From assembly GCA_029940535.1 (NCBI GenBank), contig JAPYUM010000011.1, forward strand, positions 1 through 59,885: a DNA stretch of 59,885 nt, given 5' to 3'. The position numbers were made by a program, and so were the translations under genes. The notes beneath the pieces are model-generated. The model had not been told where the DNA came from. It saw only the letters and a program-made list of their open reading frames with translations, and made no database searches. Shown here piece by piece: positions 26,026 through 35,236 of this stretch. This stretch comes from Vicinamibacterales bacterium (lineage in GTDB: Bacteria; Acidobacteriota; Vicinamibacteria; Vicinamibacterales; UBA8438). Numbering within the stretch: the stretch's first letter is position 1; every line of letters starts with the position of its first letter.

Positions 26026-28128
26026 ATGGGTTATCGACTACGCAAGATACTGGGAGCTGGGGTCGTCGCCGGGGCGCTGGTCATGACCCCGGGTTGCGAG
26101 GATGGGATGCCCTCCGACGGCACCGGGGCGGGCGCCGTCGACATCGATGGCGACGACATCGGCGGGGTCGTCACCAGTGTGGACGGTCCGGAAGCTGGCG
26201 TCTGGGTCGTGGCCGAGACCACCGACCTCCCGACCCGCTTCATCCGGATCGTGGCGACCGACGACCAGGGTCGGTATGTCCTCCCGGATCTGCCGGACGC
26301 CACGTACGAGGTGTTCGTGCGTGGGTATGGCCTTGTCGACTCGGCCCGGGTCGCAGCCACCCCGGGACAGCAGCTCGACCTCGACGGTGTTGTGGCGCCG
26401 GACGCCCAAGCCGCGGCCCAGGTCTACCCCGCCGCCTGGTGGCTCTCGATGGTGGAGCTGCCGGAGGGTGAACACTCTCAGCAAGCCCTCGGCAGCACCG
26501 TGACCGGCTGCCTGAGTTGCCACCAGATCGGCAACCTGGCCACCCGAGAAATTCCCGGTGACATCCTCCGCGAGTCGGATTCGCATCTGCAGGCGTGGGA
26601 CCGGCGCGTGGCCATGGGCCCGATGGGCTCGGCCATGGCGGGCGCATTCGGACGGCTCGGGGACCAGCGCGCGATGTTCGCCGACTGGACTGACCGTATC
26701 GCCGCGGGTGAGTCGCCCACCCAGACCCCATCTCGCCCCACCGGGATCGAACGCAACGTCGTCGTAACCCTGTGGGACTGGGGCACGGAGACCGACGGAC
26801 GCACCGACAGCACCGCCTCTGACGTGCGGGACGCCACCGTCAACGCCAACGGGCTCGTCTACGGCGTCGTGCAGCCAAGCGACATTCTGACCGTGCTCGA
26901 CCCCGTCACCCATACGGCGAGCGTCATCGAGATCCCCTCGAACGGCCCGACGATTCAAGATCAAACGCCGACATCGCCCTACTGGGGCGACGACCCGGTC
27001 TGGGCCCGCCAGGCCGACCCCCGCAGCGTGGCGATGGACGCGGACGGTCGTGTCTGGCTCACGGGCCGCGTACGCGCGGCCGACGCGCAGCCGGCGTTCT
27101 GCACTGATGAGGCGAACCGGTTCGCCGCGCACTTCCCCGTGCCGCGCGGCTCTCGCCAGGTGTTCATGTATGACCCCGGGACCGAGGCGTTCGACGAGAT
27201 CGACACCTGCTTCTCGGCCGACCACAACATGATCAGCGAGGATGACGTCATCTACTACGGGTTCAACGACGGCGTGGGCTGGATCGACATGGACATGTGG
27301 GACGAGACCGGTGACGCCGAGACCGCGCAGGGGTGGTGTCCGGCCGTGCTTGATACCACGGGCGACGGTGTGGCCGAGCCGGGGTGGACCGAACCGACCG
27401 CCGAACTCGACCCCACGCGTGATCACCGGGTGCAGTTCAACTGCTACTCGCCCGCGGTGAACCCCGCCGACGGGTCGGTGTGGTGTTCGGGCAATGGCCC
27501 GAGGGACAACAAGCTCGTGCGTATCGAGCTCGGTGACAACCCGCCCCAGTCGTGCCGCGCCGAACTATATCTGCCGCCGCCCACGGTCACCAACCCGACC
27601 GCCTACGGGAGTGGGGGGCTCCACTTCACCGAGGACGGCGTCGCCTGGCAGGACTGGCGCGGCAGCGGTCATCTCGCGTCGTTCGATCGCGGCCAGTGCG
27701 CGTCGACCGTCCCGGACCCGACTGGCCAACGCTGCCCCGAAGGCTGGACGTTCCAACGGCTGGAAAAGCCCACGTATCAGAACGCCGACTTTCCGATCAA
27801 TTCTGACGAGAGCTACCTCACACAGATCGACCACCACGACGTGCTCGGTCTCGGGCACGACGTTCCGCTGTACGGAGACGTGAACACGGATTCGCTGCAG
27901 GTCTTTGTCCCGGACACCGAGCAATTCATCACGCTGCGAGTCCCGTATCCAATGGGCTTCTTCTCGCGATCGTCCAACGGCCGAATCGACGATCCGACGA
28001 CCGGATGGAAGGGCAAGGGGCTGTGGTCGAGTTACTCGAACTATGCGGCCTGGCACTTGGAGGGCGGCGCCGGCACGCACCAGAAAAACGTCAAGTTCCA
28101 GATTCGTCCGGATCCGCTCGCGAAGTAG
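26026..28128 (+). CDS. Lipoprotein with carboxypeptidase-regulatory domain, haem motif and lyase-like propeller
   Basis: A 700-residue exported protein. The N-terminus has a lipoprotein-like signal (RLRKILGAGVVAGALVMTPGC, Cys24). Residues 45-125 look like a CarboxypepD-regulatory Ig-like domain (GGVVTSVDGPEAGVWVVAET, DQGRYVLPDLPDATYEVFVR). A single haem c motif CLSCH follows at 162-166. The remaining ~500 residues are propeller-like with streptogramin-lyase flavour (DADGRVWLTGR, NPADGSVWCSGNG, HFTEDGVAWQDW). A role as a membrane-anchored periplasmic redox or binding protein is inferred. It probably stands alone; DUF2164 and GNAT genes follow. Confidence 0.75.
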   Translation: MGYRLRKILGAGVVAGALVMTPGCEDGMPSDGTGAGAVDIDGDDIGGVVTSVDGPEAGVWVVAETTDLPTRFIRIVATDDQGRYVLPDLPDATYEVFVRGYGLVDSARVAATPGQQLDLDGVVAPDAQAAAQVYPAAWWLSMVELPEGEHSQQALGSTVTGCLSCHQIGNLATREIPGDILRESDSHLQAWDRRVAMGPMGSAMAGAFGRLGDQRAMFADWTDRIAAGESPTQTPSRPTGIERNVVVTLWDWGTETDGRTDSTASDVRDATVNANGLVYGVVQPSDILTVLDPVTHTASVIEIPSNGPTIQDQTPTSPYWGDDPVWARQADPRSVAMDADGRVWLTGRVRAADAQPAFCTDEANRFAAHFPVPRGSRQVFMYDPGTEAFDEIDTCFSADHNMISEDDVIYYGFNDGVGWIDMDMWDETGDAETAQGWCPAVLDTTGDGVAEPGWTEPTAELDPTRDHRVQFNCYSPAVNPADGSVWCSGNGPRDNKLVRIELGDNPPQSCRAELYLPPPTVTNPTAYGSGGLHFTEDGVAWQDWRGSGHLASFDRGQCASTVPDPTGQRCPEGWTFQRLEKPTYQNADFPINSDESYLTQIDHHDVLGLGHDVPLYGDVNTDSLQVFVPDTEQFITLRVPYPMGFFSRSSNGRIDDPTTGWKGKGLWSSYSNYAAWHLEGGAGTHQKNVKFQIRPDPLAK

Positions 28129-28176
28129 CGACGCCGACCGTCAATCGACGCTGACCGTCGTCGGAGTAGGAGTGAT

Positions 28177-28440
28177 GTGGCCAAGAGACACGGCGTGCCA
28201 ATCAAACTGGCCGCGGACGCGAAGGAACGCTCGCTCGCCTCGATCAAACGCTTTTTCGAGGAGCACATGGATGACGACGTGGGCGACTTGCAGGCCAAGC
28301 TCCTCCTCGATTTTTTTCTCGAAGAAATCGGCCCGTCGGTCTATAACCGTGCCATCACCGATGCCCAGGCGGTGATGCAGGACCGCGTGGTCGACCTGGA
28401 CGGCACCTGCTACCAGCCTGAGTTCAGCTACTGGCGGTAG
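28177..28440 (+). CDS. DUF2164 family small protein
   Basis: An 87-residue cytoplasmic protein of the DUF2164 family: basic start, IKLAADAKERSLASIKRFFEEH, then GDLQAKLLLDFFLEEIGPSVYN and a terminal YQPEFSYWR. The GTG at 28177 is supported by AGGAG a few bases upstream. Function is unknown. It precedes the acetyltransferase gene by 6 bp, so both probably share a transcript. Confidence 0.8.
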   Translation: MAKRHGVPIKLAADAKERSLASIKRFFEEHMDDDVGDLQAKLLLDFFLEEIGPSVYNRAITDAQAVMQDRVVDLDGTCYQPEFSYWR

Positions 28441-28446
28441 GACCGG

Positions 28447-29190
28447 ATGCCCCGCCGGACCGACCCGAACGAGATCCGCGCGATCCTTCGCCGTGACCCT
28501 GTGTGGAGCGTCTACGCACTGGGCGATCTCAAACCAGGGATGGAAGCGAAGGCCCGGTGGTTCGCGCCGGATCTCACCCTCGTCCTGCACGATTACGGTA
28601 CGAGCATTCTCTTCGCGATCGGAACCGGCAGCGTGCGGGAGGCTCTCGCTCACGTGACCTGGCCGGTGCACCTCCAGGTGCAAACGGACGCGCTCGAGGA
28701 AATCGCACGACACACCCCGGTGACCGACGCCCACTCGATGTGGCGCATGGGTTGGAGCGGCACGCCAATTCCGGTCTGCCCCCAGAACGCGACGCGCCTC
28801 GGCGCGAGCGATGTGCCCGCGCTCCACCGACTGTACTCCGATGGCGACGAGACTGGCGAAGCACCCGACTTCTTCTTTCCATCAATGGTGACCGATGGTG
28901 TGTTCTTCGGGATCTACGCAGACGAGGTGCTGGTGGCGGCCGCGGGCACGCATCTGCTATCGCGCCGCGAACGCGTCGCCACCATTGGCAATGTCTATAC
29001 GCGTCGCGACTTCCGTGGGCGCGGGCTGGGACGTCTCGTCATGAGCGCGGTGCTCAAGGCCCTCGCCGGCATCGAGACCATCGGTTTAAATGTCCGGGCC
29101 GACAACCGTGCCGCTATTCGTGTCTACGAATCGCTGGGATTCGTCCGACACTGCCCGTTCTACGAAGCGCTCGCCACGAGAGACCCGTAG
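28447..29190 (+). CDS. GNAT-family N-acetyltransferase
   Basis: A 247-residue acetyltransferase. The C-terminal half (about 125-240) has the GNAT core: a strand ending VLVAAAGTHLLS, IGNVYTRRDFRGRGLGRLVM with the acetyl-CoA loop RGRGLG, and NVRADNRAAIRVYESLGFV. The N-terminal half (VWSVYALGDLKPGMEAKARW) resembles the extra domain of two-part GNATs. The acceptor substrate is unknown. The TAG stop is followed without any gap by a dispersed repeat element (29191-29293). Confidence 0.85.
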   Translation: MPRRTDPNEIRAILRRDPVWSVYALGDLKPGMEAKARWFAPDLTLVLHDYGTSILFAIGTGSVREALAHVTWPVHLQVQTDALEEIARHTPVTDAHSMWRMGWSGTPIPVCPQNATRLGASDVPALHRLYSDGDETGEAPDFFFPSMVTDGVFFGIYADEVLVAAAGTHLLSRRERVATIGNVYTRRDFRGRGLGRLVMSAVLKALAGIETIGLNVRADNRAAIRVYESLGFVRHCPFYEALATRDP

Positions 29191-29293
29191 GTTTTCCGAC
29201 GAGGTGCCCGTCTGGCGGTGTTGCTTCGTCGGTCACATGCCGCCTGCATGCTCCCTCCTTGCGCCTTGCCAGACAGACGCCTCGTCAGAAAAC
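29191..29293 (+). repeat. Dispersed 103-bp inverted-repeat element, family 1, copy A
   Basis: The element runs from GTTTTCCGACGAGG to CCTCGTCAGAAAAC; its two ~26-bp ends are imperfect inverted repeats that could fold into a long hairpin. It begins on the base after the TAG stop of the acetyltransferase gene. Against copy B (44076-44178, other strand) I count about four differences in 103 positions. It contains no gene, though a short frame (FSDEVPVWRCCFVGHMPP...) is open in both copies. Confidence 0.85.
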
Positions 29294-29374
29294 ACCCTCG
29301 GATTTTCTTGGTGACGAGATCGGGTTCCGTCGCGGTCCGTGGAGACTGAGATGCGTGGTGCTCCTGCCCACACG

Positions 29375-31108
29375 CTACTGGCGCAGTGCGAACACCCACA
29401 CGACGCCACCTTGGGGGACCTGGATATTGCGGCCGAGGTGTGTATTCACGGCGCGCTGCATGCCTTGCGCGTCGACGCCCCAGCCCGACTGCACCGCGAT
29501 GTATTGCACGCCGTCGATCGAGTAAGACGAGGGCACACCGGTCACCCCGGAGTTGGTCCGCTGTTGCCACAGCAATTCCCCGGTCCGCGCGTCAAACGCC
29601 CGGAAGTACCGGTCGTGGGTACCGCCCGAGAAGATCAGTCCTCCCCCGGTGGCCAGAATCGGACCCCAGTTCTGGGACTCGGCAAACTCATGCGTCCAGA
29701 CGTTCTCGCCCGTGGAGAGGTCCCAGGCCTGAATCTCGCCCAGGTGATCGGCGCCATCCGCCACGAAGGTCTGTGCCGTCGCGCCGGTGTAGCCCGCGCC
29801 CGGACGGTACTCGACTTCCCGCCCCACGAGCGTCGAGCAGAGGTTCTCATTCGCGGGGATATAGAGGTACCCGGTCTGCGGGCTGTAGGCGGCCGGCGGC
29901 CAATCCTTCCCCCCCCACAGCGATGGGCAGAACGTGGCCGGCTTGCCGGTCCCCGGCTTCCGCTCCTGGTCGTAGGTCGGCCGGCCGGTCACGGGGTCAA
30001 TCGACGCGAAGACGTTCTGGTCGACATACGGCTTGGCGTCGACGAAGTTGATGGCATTCGCCTCGCGCTCCAGCAGCCACAGATAGCCGTTGCGGGCCGG
30101 ATGCACCAACGACTTGATGGTGCGACCGTCACGGCGCACGTCAATCAACAACGGAGCCGAGACTTCGTCCCAGTCCCACGATCCGTTGTGGTGGTACTGG
30201 TGGTGGGCCTTCATCTCCCCGGTGTCAGCGTCGAAAGCGACGACCGAGTTCGTGAACAGGTTATCTCCGGGCCGCTGGTCGCCGATCCACGGACCTGGGT
30301 TCCCGGTGCCCCAGTAGGTGAGGTTGAGGTCCGGGTCGAACGAACCCGTGACCCAAATCGAGGCACCCCCGGTCTTCCACGTGTCACCGGGCCAGGTCTC
30401 GTTGCCCGACTCGCCGGGTCCCGGCACGGTGTACGACCGCCACACCTCGTCCCCGGTGGCCGCGTCGTAGGCGGCGACAAATCCACGGATGCCGCGCTCT
30501 CCACCCGAGGCGCCGACCAGAACCTTCCCGTTCGCGATGAGCGGGGCCATGGTCATGTAGTACCCACTCCGGTAGTCGGCCACCGACGACTCCCAGACGA
30601 TCTCGCCCGTCTTGGCGTCCAGCGCGACGACGAAGGCATCATGCGTCGTGTAGAACACCTTGTCGCCATAGAGACCGACCCCGCGGTTGGTCCAGTGCGC
30701 TCGCAGGGTCTCCTCGGGTAACTGGCGCCGGTGACGCCAGATCAGATCACCCGTGCGCGCGTCGATCGCCAGGACCTGGTCTTCGGGGGTGGTGACGAAC
30801 ATGACCCCGTCGTTGACGATCGGCGGCGACTGATGCCCGGACACGACGCCGGTCGACAGGGACCAGACGGGGACCAATCGTGACACGTTGTCGGTCGTGA
30901 TCTGGTCGAGGGCGCTGTAACCCCAACTGTTGTAGGTGCCCCGATACATCAGCCAGTCGGCGTCGTCGGGGGTGCGTAATCGCTCGTCGGTCACCGGGGT
31001 GTAGTCCATCTCTGGCGCCTGGGCGTTCGCCGCCCGAAACGTCGTCGCCACCACCGCCACCGCCACGAGTAGCGTCACACCCAGCCGTTTAGTCGATAAT
31101 CTCGCCAT
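29375..31108 (-). CDS. PQQ-dependent alcohol dehydrogenase, second lanthanide-type enzyme
   Basis: A 577-residue periplasmic quinoprotein of the methanol/ethanol family. The ATG at 31108 is chosen because GAGGAG lies six bases upstream; a start two codons earlier would overlap that site. A signal peptide ends near RAANAQ. Ligand positions are Glu204 (GGERGIRG), Asn270 (WGTGNPGP) and catalytic Asp312, with Asp314 two residues on (SWDWDE), the pattern tied to lanthanide use. Unlike the enzyme at 1316 it lacks the Cys-Cys disulfide, having THDAFVVALD in the nearby blades. There is no adjacent cytochrome gene, so its electron acceptor is unassigned. The substrate is unknown. Confidence 0.88.
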   Translation of the reverse strand: MARLSTKRLGVTLLVAVAVVATTFRAANAQAPEMDYTPVTDERLRTPDDADWLMYRGTYNSWGYSALDQITTDNVSRLVPVWSLSTGVVSGHQSPPIVNDGVMFVTTPEDQVLAIDARTGDLIWRHRRQLPEETLRAHWTNRGVGLYGDKVFYTTHDAFVVALDAKTGEIVWESSVADYRSGYYMTMAPLIANGKVLVGASGGERGIRGFVAAYDAATGDEVWRSYTVPGPGESGNETWPGDTWKTGGASIWVTGSFDPDLNLTYWGTGNPGPWIGDQRPGDNLFTNSVVAFDADTGEMKAHHQYHHNGSWDWDEVSAPLLIDVRRDGRTIKSLVHPARNGYLWLLEREANAINFVDAKPYVDQNVFASIDPVTGRPTYDQERKPGTGKPATFCPSLWGGKDWPPAAYSPQTGYLYIPANENLCSTLVGREVEYRPGAGYTGATAQTFVADGADHLGEIQAWDLSTGENVWTHEFAESQNWGPILATGGGLIFSGGTHDRYFRAFDARTGELLWQQRTNSGVTGVPSSYSIDGVQYIAVQSGWGVDAQGMQRAVNTHLGRNIQVPQGGVVWVFALRQ

Positions 31109-31240
31109 GTCCATCTCCTCGCCACTTCCCTAGCAGCCCGCTCAGGAAGACGTCGTCCACTCTGGGCGGTTCCTAAGTGTATCGTCGCATCGCACACGCC
31201 AGGCCTCAGGCCCAGATTGCAGGCCCGGTTCCAAAGCGAG

Positions 31241-32413
31241 TCAGGCCGCCCGCTCCACCAGCGCGCGCATCGCCGCCTGCACGCCCTGGGCGTCGTGTGG
31301 AATCTCTGCCAACGACAGTCCCATCTCCACTCCGGCCAGGGTCCCGAGCAGACTCACGTCGTTGAGATCGCCGAGATGCCCGATGCGAAACACCGTGCCC
31401 GCCAATCGAGCCAGCCCGACCCCAAGCGAGAGGTCAAACCGATCGAGCACGACGCTTCGGAGTCGATCCGCGTCATGGCCGTCGGGGGTCACCACGGCTG
31501 TGATCGAGGCGCTGTACTCGTCCGGGTTGGCACACAGAATGTCGAGCCCCCAGGCCCGCACGGCGTGTCGCGTCGCCTCGGCATGACGCTTGTGCCGGGC
31601 AAACACGTTGGACAAGCCCTCTTCGCGCAGCATCGCCAGCGCTTCCTGCAGTCCGTAGAGTAGATTCGTCGCCGGAGTGTAGGGGAAAAACCCTTTCTCG
31701 TTGGCCGTGAGCACGGCGGTCCAATCCCAGAACGACCGCGGCATCGCCGCCTGCGCATGCGCCGCCAACGCTTTGTCACTGACCGCGTTGAAGCTCAGAC
31801 CCGGCGGCAACATCAGTCCCTTTTGCGAGGCTCCGACCGTGACGTCGACCGACCACTCGTCATGGCGATAATCCATGGATCCGAGTGACGAAATTGTGTC
31901 GACCAGGAAGAGCGCCGGATGGCTGGCGCGGTCGAGCGCGTCACGGACCTGCGCGATCCGGCTGACGACCCCGGTCGACGTCTCGTTGTGCACCACGCAG
32001 ACCGCCTTGATGGCGTGCTCCCGATCATCGGCGAGCCGCGTCTCCACCGCGGACGGGTCGACGCCGTGACGCCAATCGCCCGGTATCCAGTCGACCTCGA
32101 GCCCGAGTCGCTCCGCAATCTGCTTCCACAATGTCGCGAACTGCCCCGTTTCCACCATCAGGATCCGGTCCCCGGGCGAGAGGCAGTTGACCAGGGCCGC
32201 CTCCCAGGCGCCGGAACCGGAAGCCGGGAAGATCACCACCGGATGCGTCGTCTTGAACACCTCCCGCACACTCTCGAGCAACTCGTAGCCCAGTGCCTGG
32301 AACTCCGGTCCGCGATGGTCGATGGTCGGGCGTGACATGGCCCGCAATACTCGACCAGGGACGTTCGTCGGTCCGGGTATCTGCAGGAAGTGGCGGCCAG
32401 CGCGATAGGACAT
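31241..32413 (-). CDS. Alanine/serine-glyoxylate-type aminotransferase
   Basis: A 390-residue fold-type I PLP enzyme of the AGXT/serine-glyoxylate group. Family marks are IPGPTNVPGRVLRAM, a substrate/PLP loop FPASGSGAWEAAL, VVHNETSTGV, Asp172 in LVDTISSLGS and the Schiff-base Lys198 in VGASQKGLMLPPG. A C-terminal TVFRIGHLGDLN carries the conserved Arg that binds the substrate carboxylate. It likely interconverts glyoxylate and glycine with alanine or serine. Neighbours (PQQ dehydrogenase, ADOP permease) give no clear pathway; a link to C1 or glyoxylate metabolism is plausible but inferred. Confidence 0.88.
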   Translation of the reverse strand: MSYRAGRHFLQIPGPTNVPGRVLRAMSRPTIDHRGPEFQALGYELLESVREVFKTTHPVVIFPASGSGAWEAALVNCLSPGDRILMVETGQFATLWKQIAERLGLEVDWIPGDWRHGVDPSAVETRLADDREHAIKAVCVVHNETSTGVVSRIAQVRDALDRASHPALFLVDTISSLGSMDYRHDEWSVDVTVGASQKGLMLPPGLSFNAVSDKALAAHAQAAMPRSFWDWTAVLTANEKGFFPYTPATNLLYGLQEALAMLREEGLSNVFARHKRHAEATRHAVRAWGLDILCANPDEYSASITAVVTPDGHDADRLRSVVLDRFDLSLGVGLARLAGTVFRIGHLGDLNDVSLLGTLAGVEMGLSLAEIPHDAQGVQAAMRALVERAA

Positions 32414-32747
32414 GGCGTGAGTCTACTCTGTCGGTCGGTCGGAGCGGAGCCCTCGCCGTTCCGGGCCGCCGTGGCGCTCGGGGCGGCTCCGATGAAACCC
32501 CAAGATCGCACCCCCTGGCGTGGTGTGGGCGTTGGTCACGGGGCGGCTCGCGCCGGGCCTCCGCGCCGGGGGGATGGCGGTCTGGTCCCTGCTGCGCTGC
32601 GTCCGCTCGGTCGCGACGCCGGGAGACGTTGTTCGACTGTACGTGGCCACGCTGGAGGGCGATCTAACCGGCACCCGCTGCGAGGCTTGTGGCGTACTGG
32701 TCAGACCGCAGGCGCTGTGACAGGCCTCTCTCGGCGCGTCTCACACC
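32414..32747. other. Intergenic region with doubtful small zinc-ribbon-like frame
   Basis: A 334-bp gap between two reverse-strand genes. A forward frame with a GTG at 32520 and stop at 32720 could make 66 residues with a CEACG pair near its end (LTGTRCEACGVLVRPQAL). There is no clear ribosome site and only one Cys pair, so I do not call it a gene. Nothing else is recognisable. Confidence 0.35.
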
Positions 32748-35156
32748 TCATTGGTCCCGTAGCGCCCGCATCGGGTCGATGCGAACGGCCCGTCGAGCCG
32801 GAATCAGACTGGCACTGACCCCGACCGTCGCCAACACCAGACCGGCCGCGACGAACGTCGTGAGATCGAACGTGCTGACGCCGTAGAGGATGCCGGCCAT
32901 CGAGCGCGCCAGCACCGCCGCGGCCACGAAGCCGACGCCGACGCCGGCCCCGATCAAGAGCATGCTGTTCCCCACGACGCCGCCGACGGTCTCGCGGGCA
33001 CTGGCGCCGAGCGCCATCCGCAGTCCGATCTCACGCGTCCGTTGGTTGACCGAGTAGGACAACACCCCGTAGATACCCAAGGCCGCCAGCAGCAACGCCG
33101 CGCTCGCGAAGATGGCCAGCAACGTGGTGCTCATCCGCGGGAGAAAGACCGCGCGCGCCAAAATCTGGTCCATGGTGCTCAGATCGTAGATTGGCTGGCC
33201 CGCATCCACCGCCCAGATCTCACGCTGGAGCGTGCTCGCAAACGCCATCGGGTCGCGCTCGGTGCGCGCCACCAGCGACATCGCCGGGACCGGGTTCTGG
33301 CGCAACGGCAGATACACCTGCTTCTTGGGTTCGCTGTCGAGTCCCTGGTTGCGCACGTCAGCGACCACCCCCACCACCTCGTTCCGACCGTGCGGGTTCT
33401 CGATGAACAGACCGACCGGGCTGCGGTCCGGAAAGTATCGGCGCGCCATCGTCTCGTTGATCAGGGCCGTGCGTGTGGCATCCGCCGTGTCCCGATCGTC
33501 GAAGAAGCGTCCGTCGAGCAACGGAATCTTCATTGTCTCGAAGTAGCCTGCCGCGACCATGCGCACATCCGCCCGCGGGTCCTCCGTCTCGGGTGGCACC
33601 CGGCCCTCGACCGAGAACGGCAACGCGGACGCGATGGCCACCGCCTGCATCGGGAGCGTCGAGACGGCCGAGGCGGCGGTCACACCCGGCGCCCCTCGCA
33701 GACGCTCGATGACGTCCTCGAAGAACTGGGCGATCTGCGGGCGCTGACTATAGGTCGTCGTCGGCAGGTAAACCTGCGCCGCCACCACGTTGTTGGGCTC
33801 GAAGCCGGGGTTCACCTGGAGCAGGGCCGAGAAGCTGCGAACCATCAACCCGGCGCCCACGAGCAGGACCAGCGCCAGCGCCACCTCGACCACGACGAGA
33901 CTACTCAGGGTCCGCCGCGCCGCAAAGCTCCCGGTGGCGCCGGTCGACTCGGTCAGGTTCTCTCGCAGGTGCGATCGCGACGCCTGCAGGGCCGGCAGCA
34001 GACCGAACGCTATAGCCACGAGAATCGACACCACGGTCGTGAACAGCAGCACGCCCCCGTCCAGCGTCACCGCCTCCATCCGCGGCAATCCGCCCTCGGG
34101 CAGCGTGGTCAGCAGGCGGAGCCCACCCACGGCAACCAGCAGCCCCAGACCGCCACCCACCACCGACAGCAGCAGGCTCTCGGCCAGAATCGGCCGCGCC
34201 AGCTCCCAGCGCCCGGCGCCAAGCGCGCCGCGGACGGCGATCTCCCGACGTCGACCGGAGAGCCGCGCCAGCAACAGATTCGCCATATTGGCGCAGACGA
34301 TCAGCAGGAGGAATGCGACGGCGCCCATGAGTACCAGCAGGGCCGGACGCGAGGCGCTCACGAGTTGTTCGTGCGCGGCGACCACACGCACGCCCCAGCC
34401 CGCATTGCTGCTCGCAAATTCGTCGGCGATCCGCCCGCCCAGCACTGTCATCTCTTGCTGCGTCTGGCCAACGGTCACGTCCGGCGTCAGACGACCCACG
34501 ACGAGAAGTGAGCGCGCGCGACGAGAATTGCCGTGCATGTCGTTCGGGTTGAACGCCAGCGGTGTCCAGAGTTCGACATCGGTGCTCGTCGGAAACTCGA
34601 ACCGGGGCGGCATGATGCCGACGATGGTGTAGGGCTCGGCGTCGAGATCGATCGTCGTGCCGACCAGTCCGGACCGTCCGCCCAAGGTGCGTTCCCAGAA
34701 GCCGTGGCTCAGCACCACCACGTGGTCGTTACCGAGCACGGCTTCGTCCGCCACGAAGGTGCGGCCTACGCGGGCATCGGCGTTGAGCACGGCAAACAGT
34801 TCCGGCGTCGCGCGCACCCCCAAGATGTCGCGCGGGTCCCCACGTCCGACAAACGTGTAGTTGACTTGCCGGTAGGCCGCCAGTGCCTCCAGACCGCGTG
34901 TCTCGTCCCGCCAGTCGCGATAGGTCGGGATGGAGACCGACTCCAGGCTGCCGTCTGGATTGACTTCCCACAGCACGACGACCTGCTCCGGGTCCTCATA
35001 CGGCAATGGGTTCAGCAGGACGGTCTTGATGACGCTGAAAATCGCGGTGTTCGCGCCAATGCCCAGCGTCAGCGTCAACAGAGCGATCAGCGTGAACGTC
35101 GGCTGCCGGGTCAGCGCGCGGAACGCATAGCGAAAATCGGCAATCCAATTGACCAT
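32748..35156 (-). CDS. ADOP-type duplicated orphan ABC permease
   Basis: An 802-residue membrane protein of the acidobacterial duplicated orphan permease group. It has a leading FRYAFRALTRQPTFTLIALL segment and first helix (GIGANTAIFSVI), a MacB-like periplasmic domain, three helices of the first FtsX domain (about 285-415), a second periplasmic domain, and three C-terminal helices (about 680-790: LGIYGVLSYSVNQRTREIGL). GGAGG precedes the ATG. No ATPase gene is next to it, as is usual for this family. MacB relatives drive mechanotransmission for export; the partner ATPase here would have to be encoded elsewhere. This is a strong taxonomic marker for Acidobacteriota. Confidence 0.9.
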   Translation of the reverse strand: MVNWIADFRYAFRALTRQPTFTLIALLTLTLGIGANTAIFSVIKTVLLNPLPYEDPEQVVVLWEVNPDGSLESVSIPTYRDWRDETRGLEALAAYRQVNYTFVGRGDPRDILGVRATPELFAVLNADARVGRTFVADEAVLGNDHVVVLSHGFWERTLGGRSGLVGTTIDLDAEPYTIVGIMPPRFEFPTSTDVELWTPLAFNPNDMHGNSRRARSLLVVGRLTPDVTVGQTQQEMTVLGGRIADEFASSNAGWGVRVVAAHEQLVSASRPALLVLMGAVAFLLLIVCANMANLLLARLSGRRREIAVRGALGAGRWELARPILAESLLLSVVGGGLGLLVAVGGLRLLTTLPEGGLPRMEAVTLDGGVLLFTTVVSILVAIAFGLLPALQASRSHLRENLTESTGATGSFAARRTLSSLVVVEVALALVLLVGAGLMVRSFSALLQVNPGFEPNNVVAAQVYLPTTTYSQRPQIAQFFEDVIERLRGAPGVTAASAVSTLPMQAVAIASALPFSVEGRVPPETEDPRADVRMVAAGYFETMKIPLLDGRFFDDRDTADATRTALINETMARRYFPDRSPVGLFIENPHGRNEVVGVVADVRNQGLDSEPKKQVYLPLRQNPVPAMSLVARTERDPMAFASTLQREIWAVDAGQPIYDLSTMDQILARAVFLPRMSTTLLAIFASAALLLAALGIYGVLSYSVNQRTREIGLRMALGASARETVGGVVGNSMLLIGAGVGVGFVAAAVLARSMAGILYGVSTFDLTTFVAAGLVLATVGVSASLIPARRAVRIDPMRALRDQ

Positions 35157-35236
35157 TGAACCTCCGTGTTACAACCGTCCAGGGTTGAGTCGGCGATTGG
35201 CCTCTTGAGCATACTCCACCCGGGCGCTGTTGCTTG

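Noticed and set aside
29090-29314. Short frame through repeat copy A (FSDEVPVWRCCFVGHMPP...), also open in copy B
   Set aside because: Conservation is explained by the DNA repeat itself; copy C does not keep the peptide, so it is not evidence of a gene.
32520-32720. Small GTG-started frame with one CxxC pair
   Set aside because: No ribosome site, a single Cys pair and no recognised family; mentioned only in the intergenic entry.
33042-34511. 489-codon forward frame
   Set aside because: Antisense to the ADOP permease, no recognisable domain.
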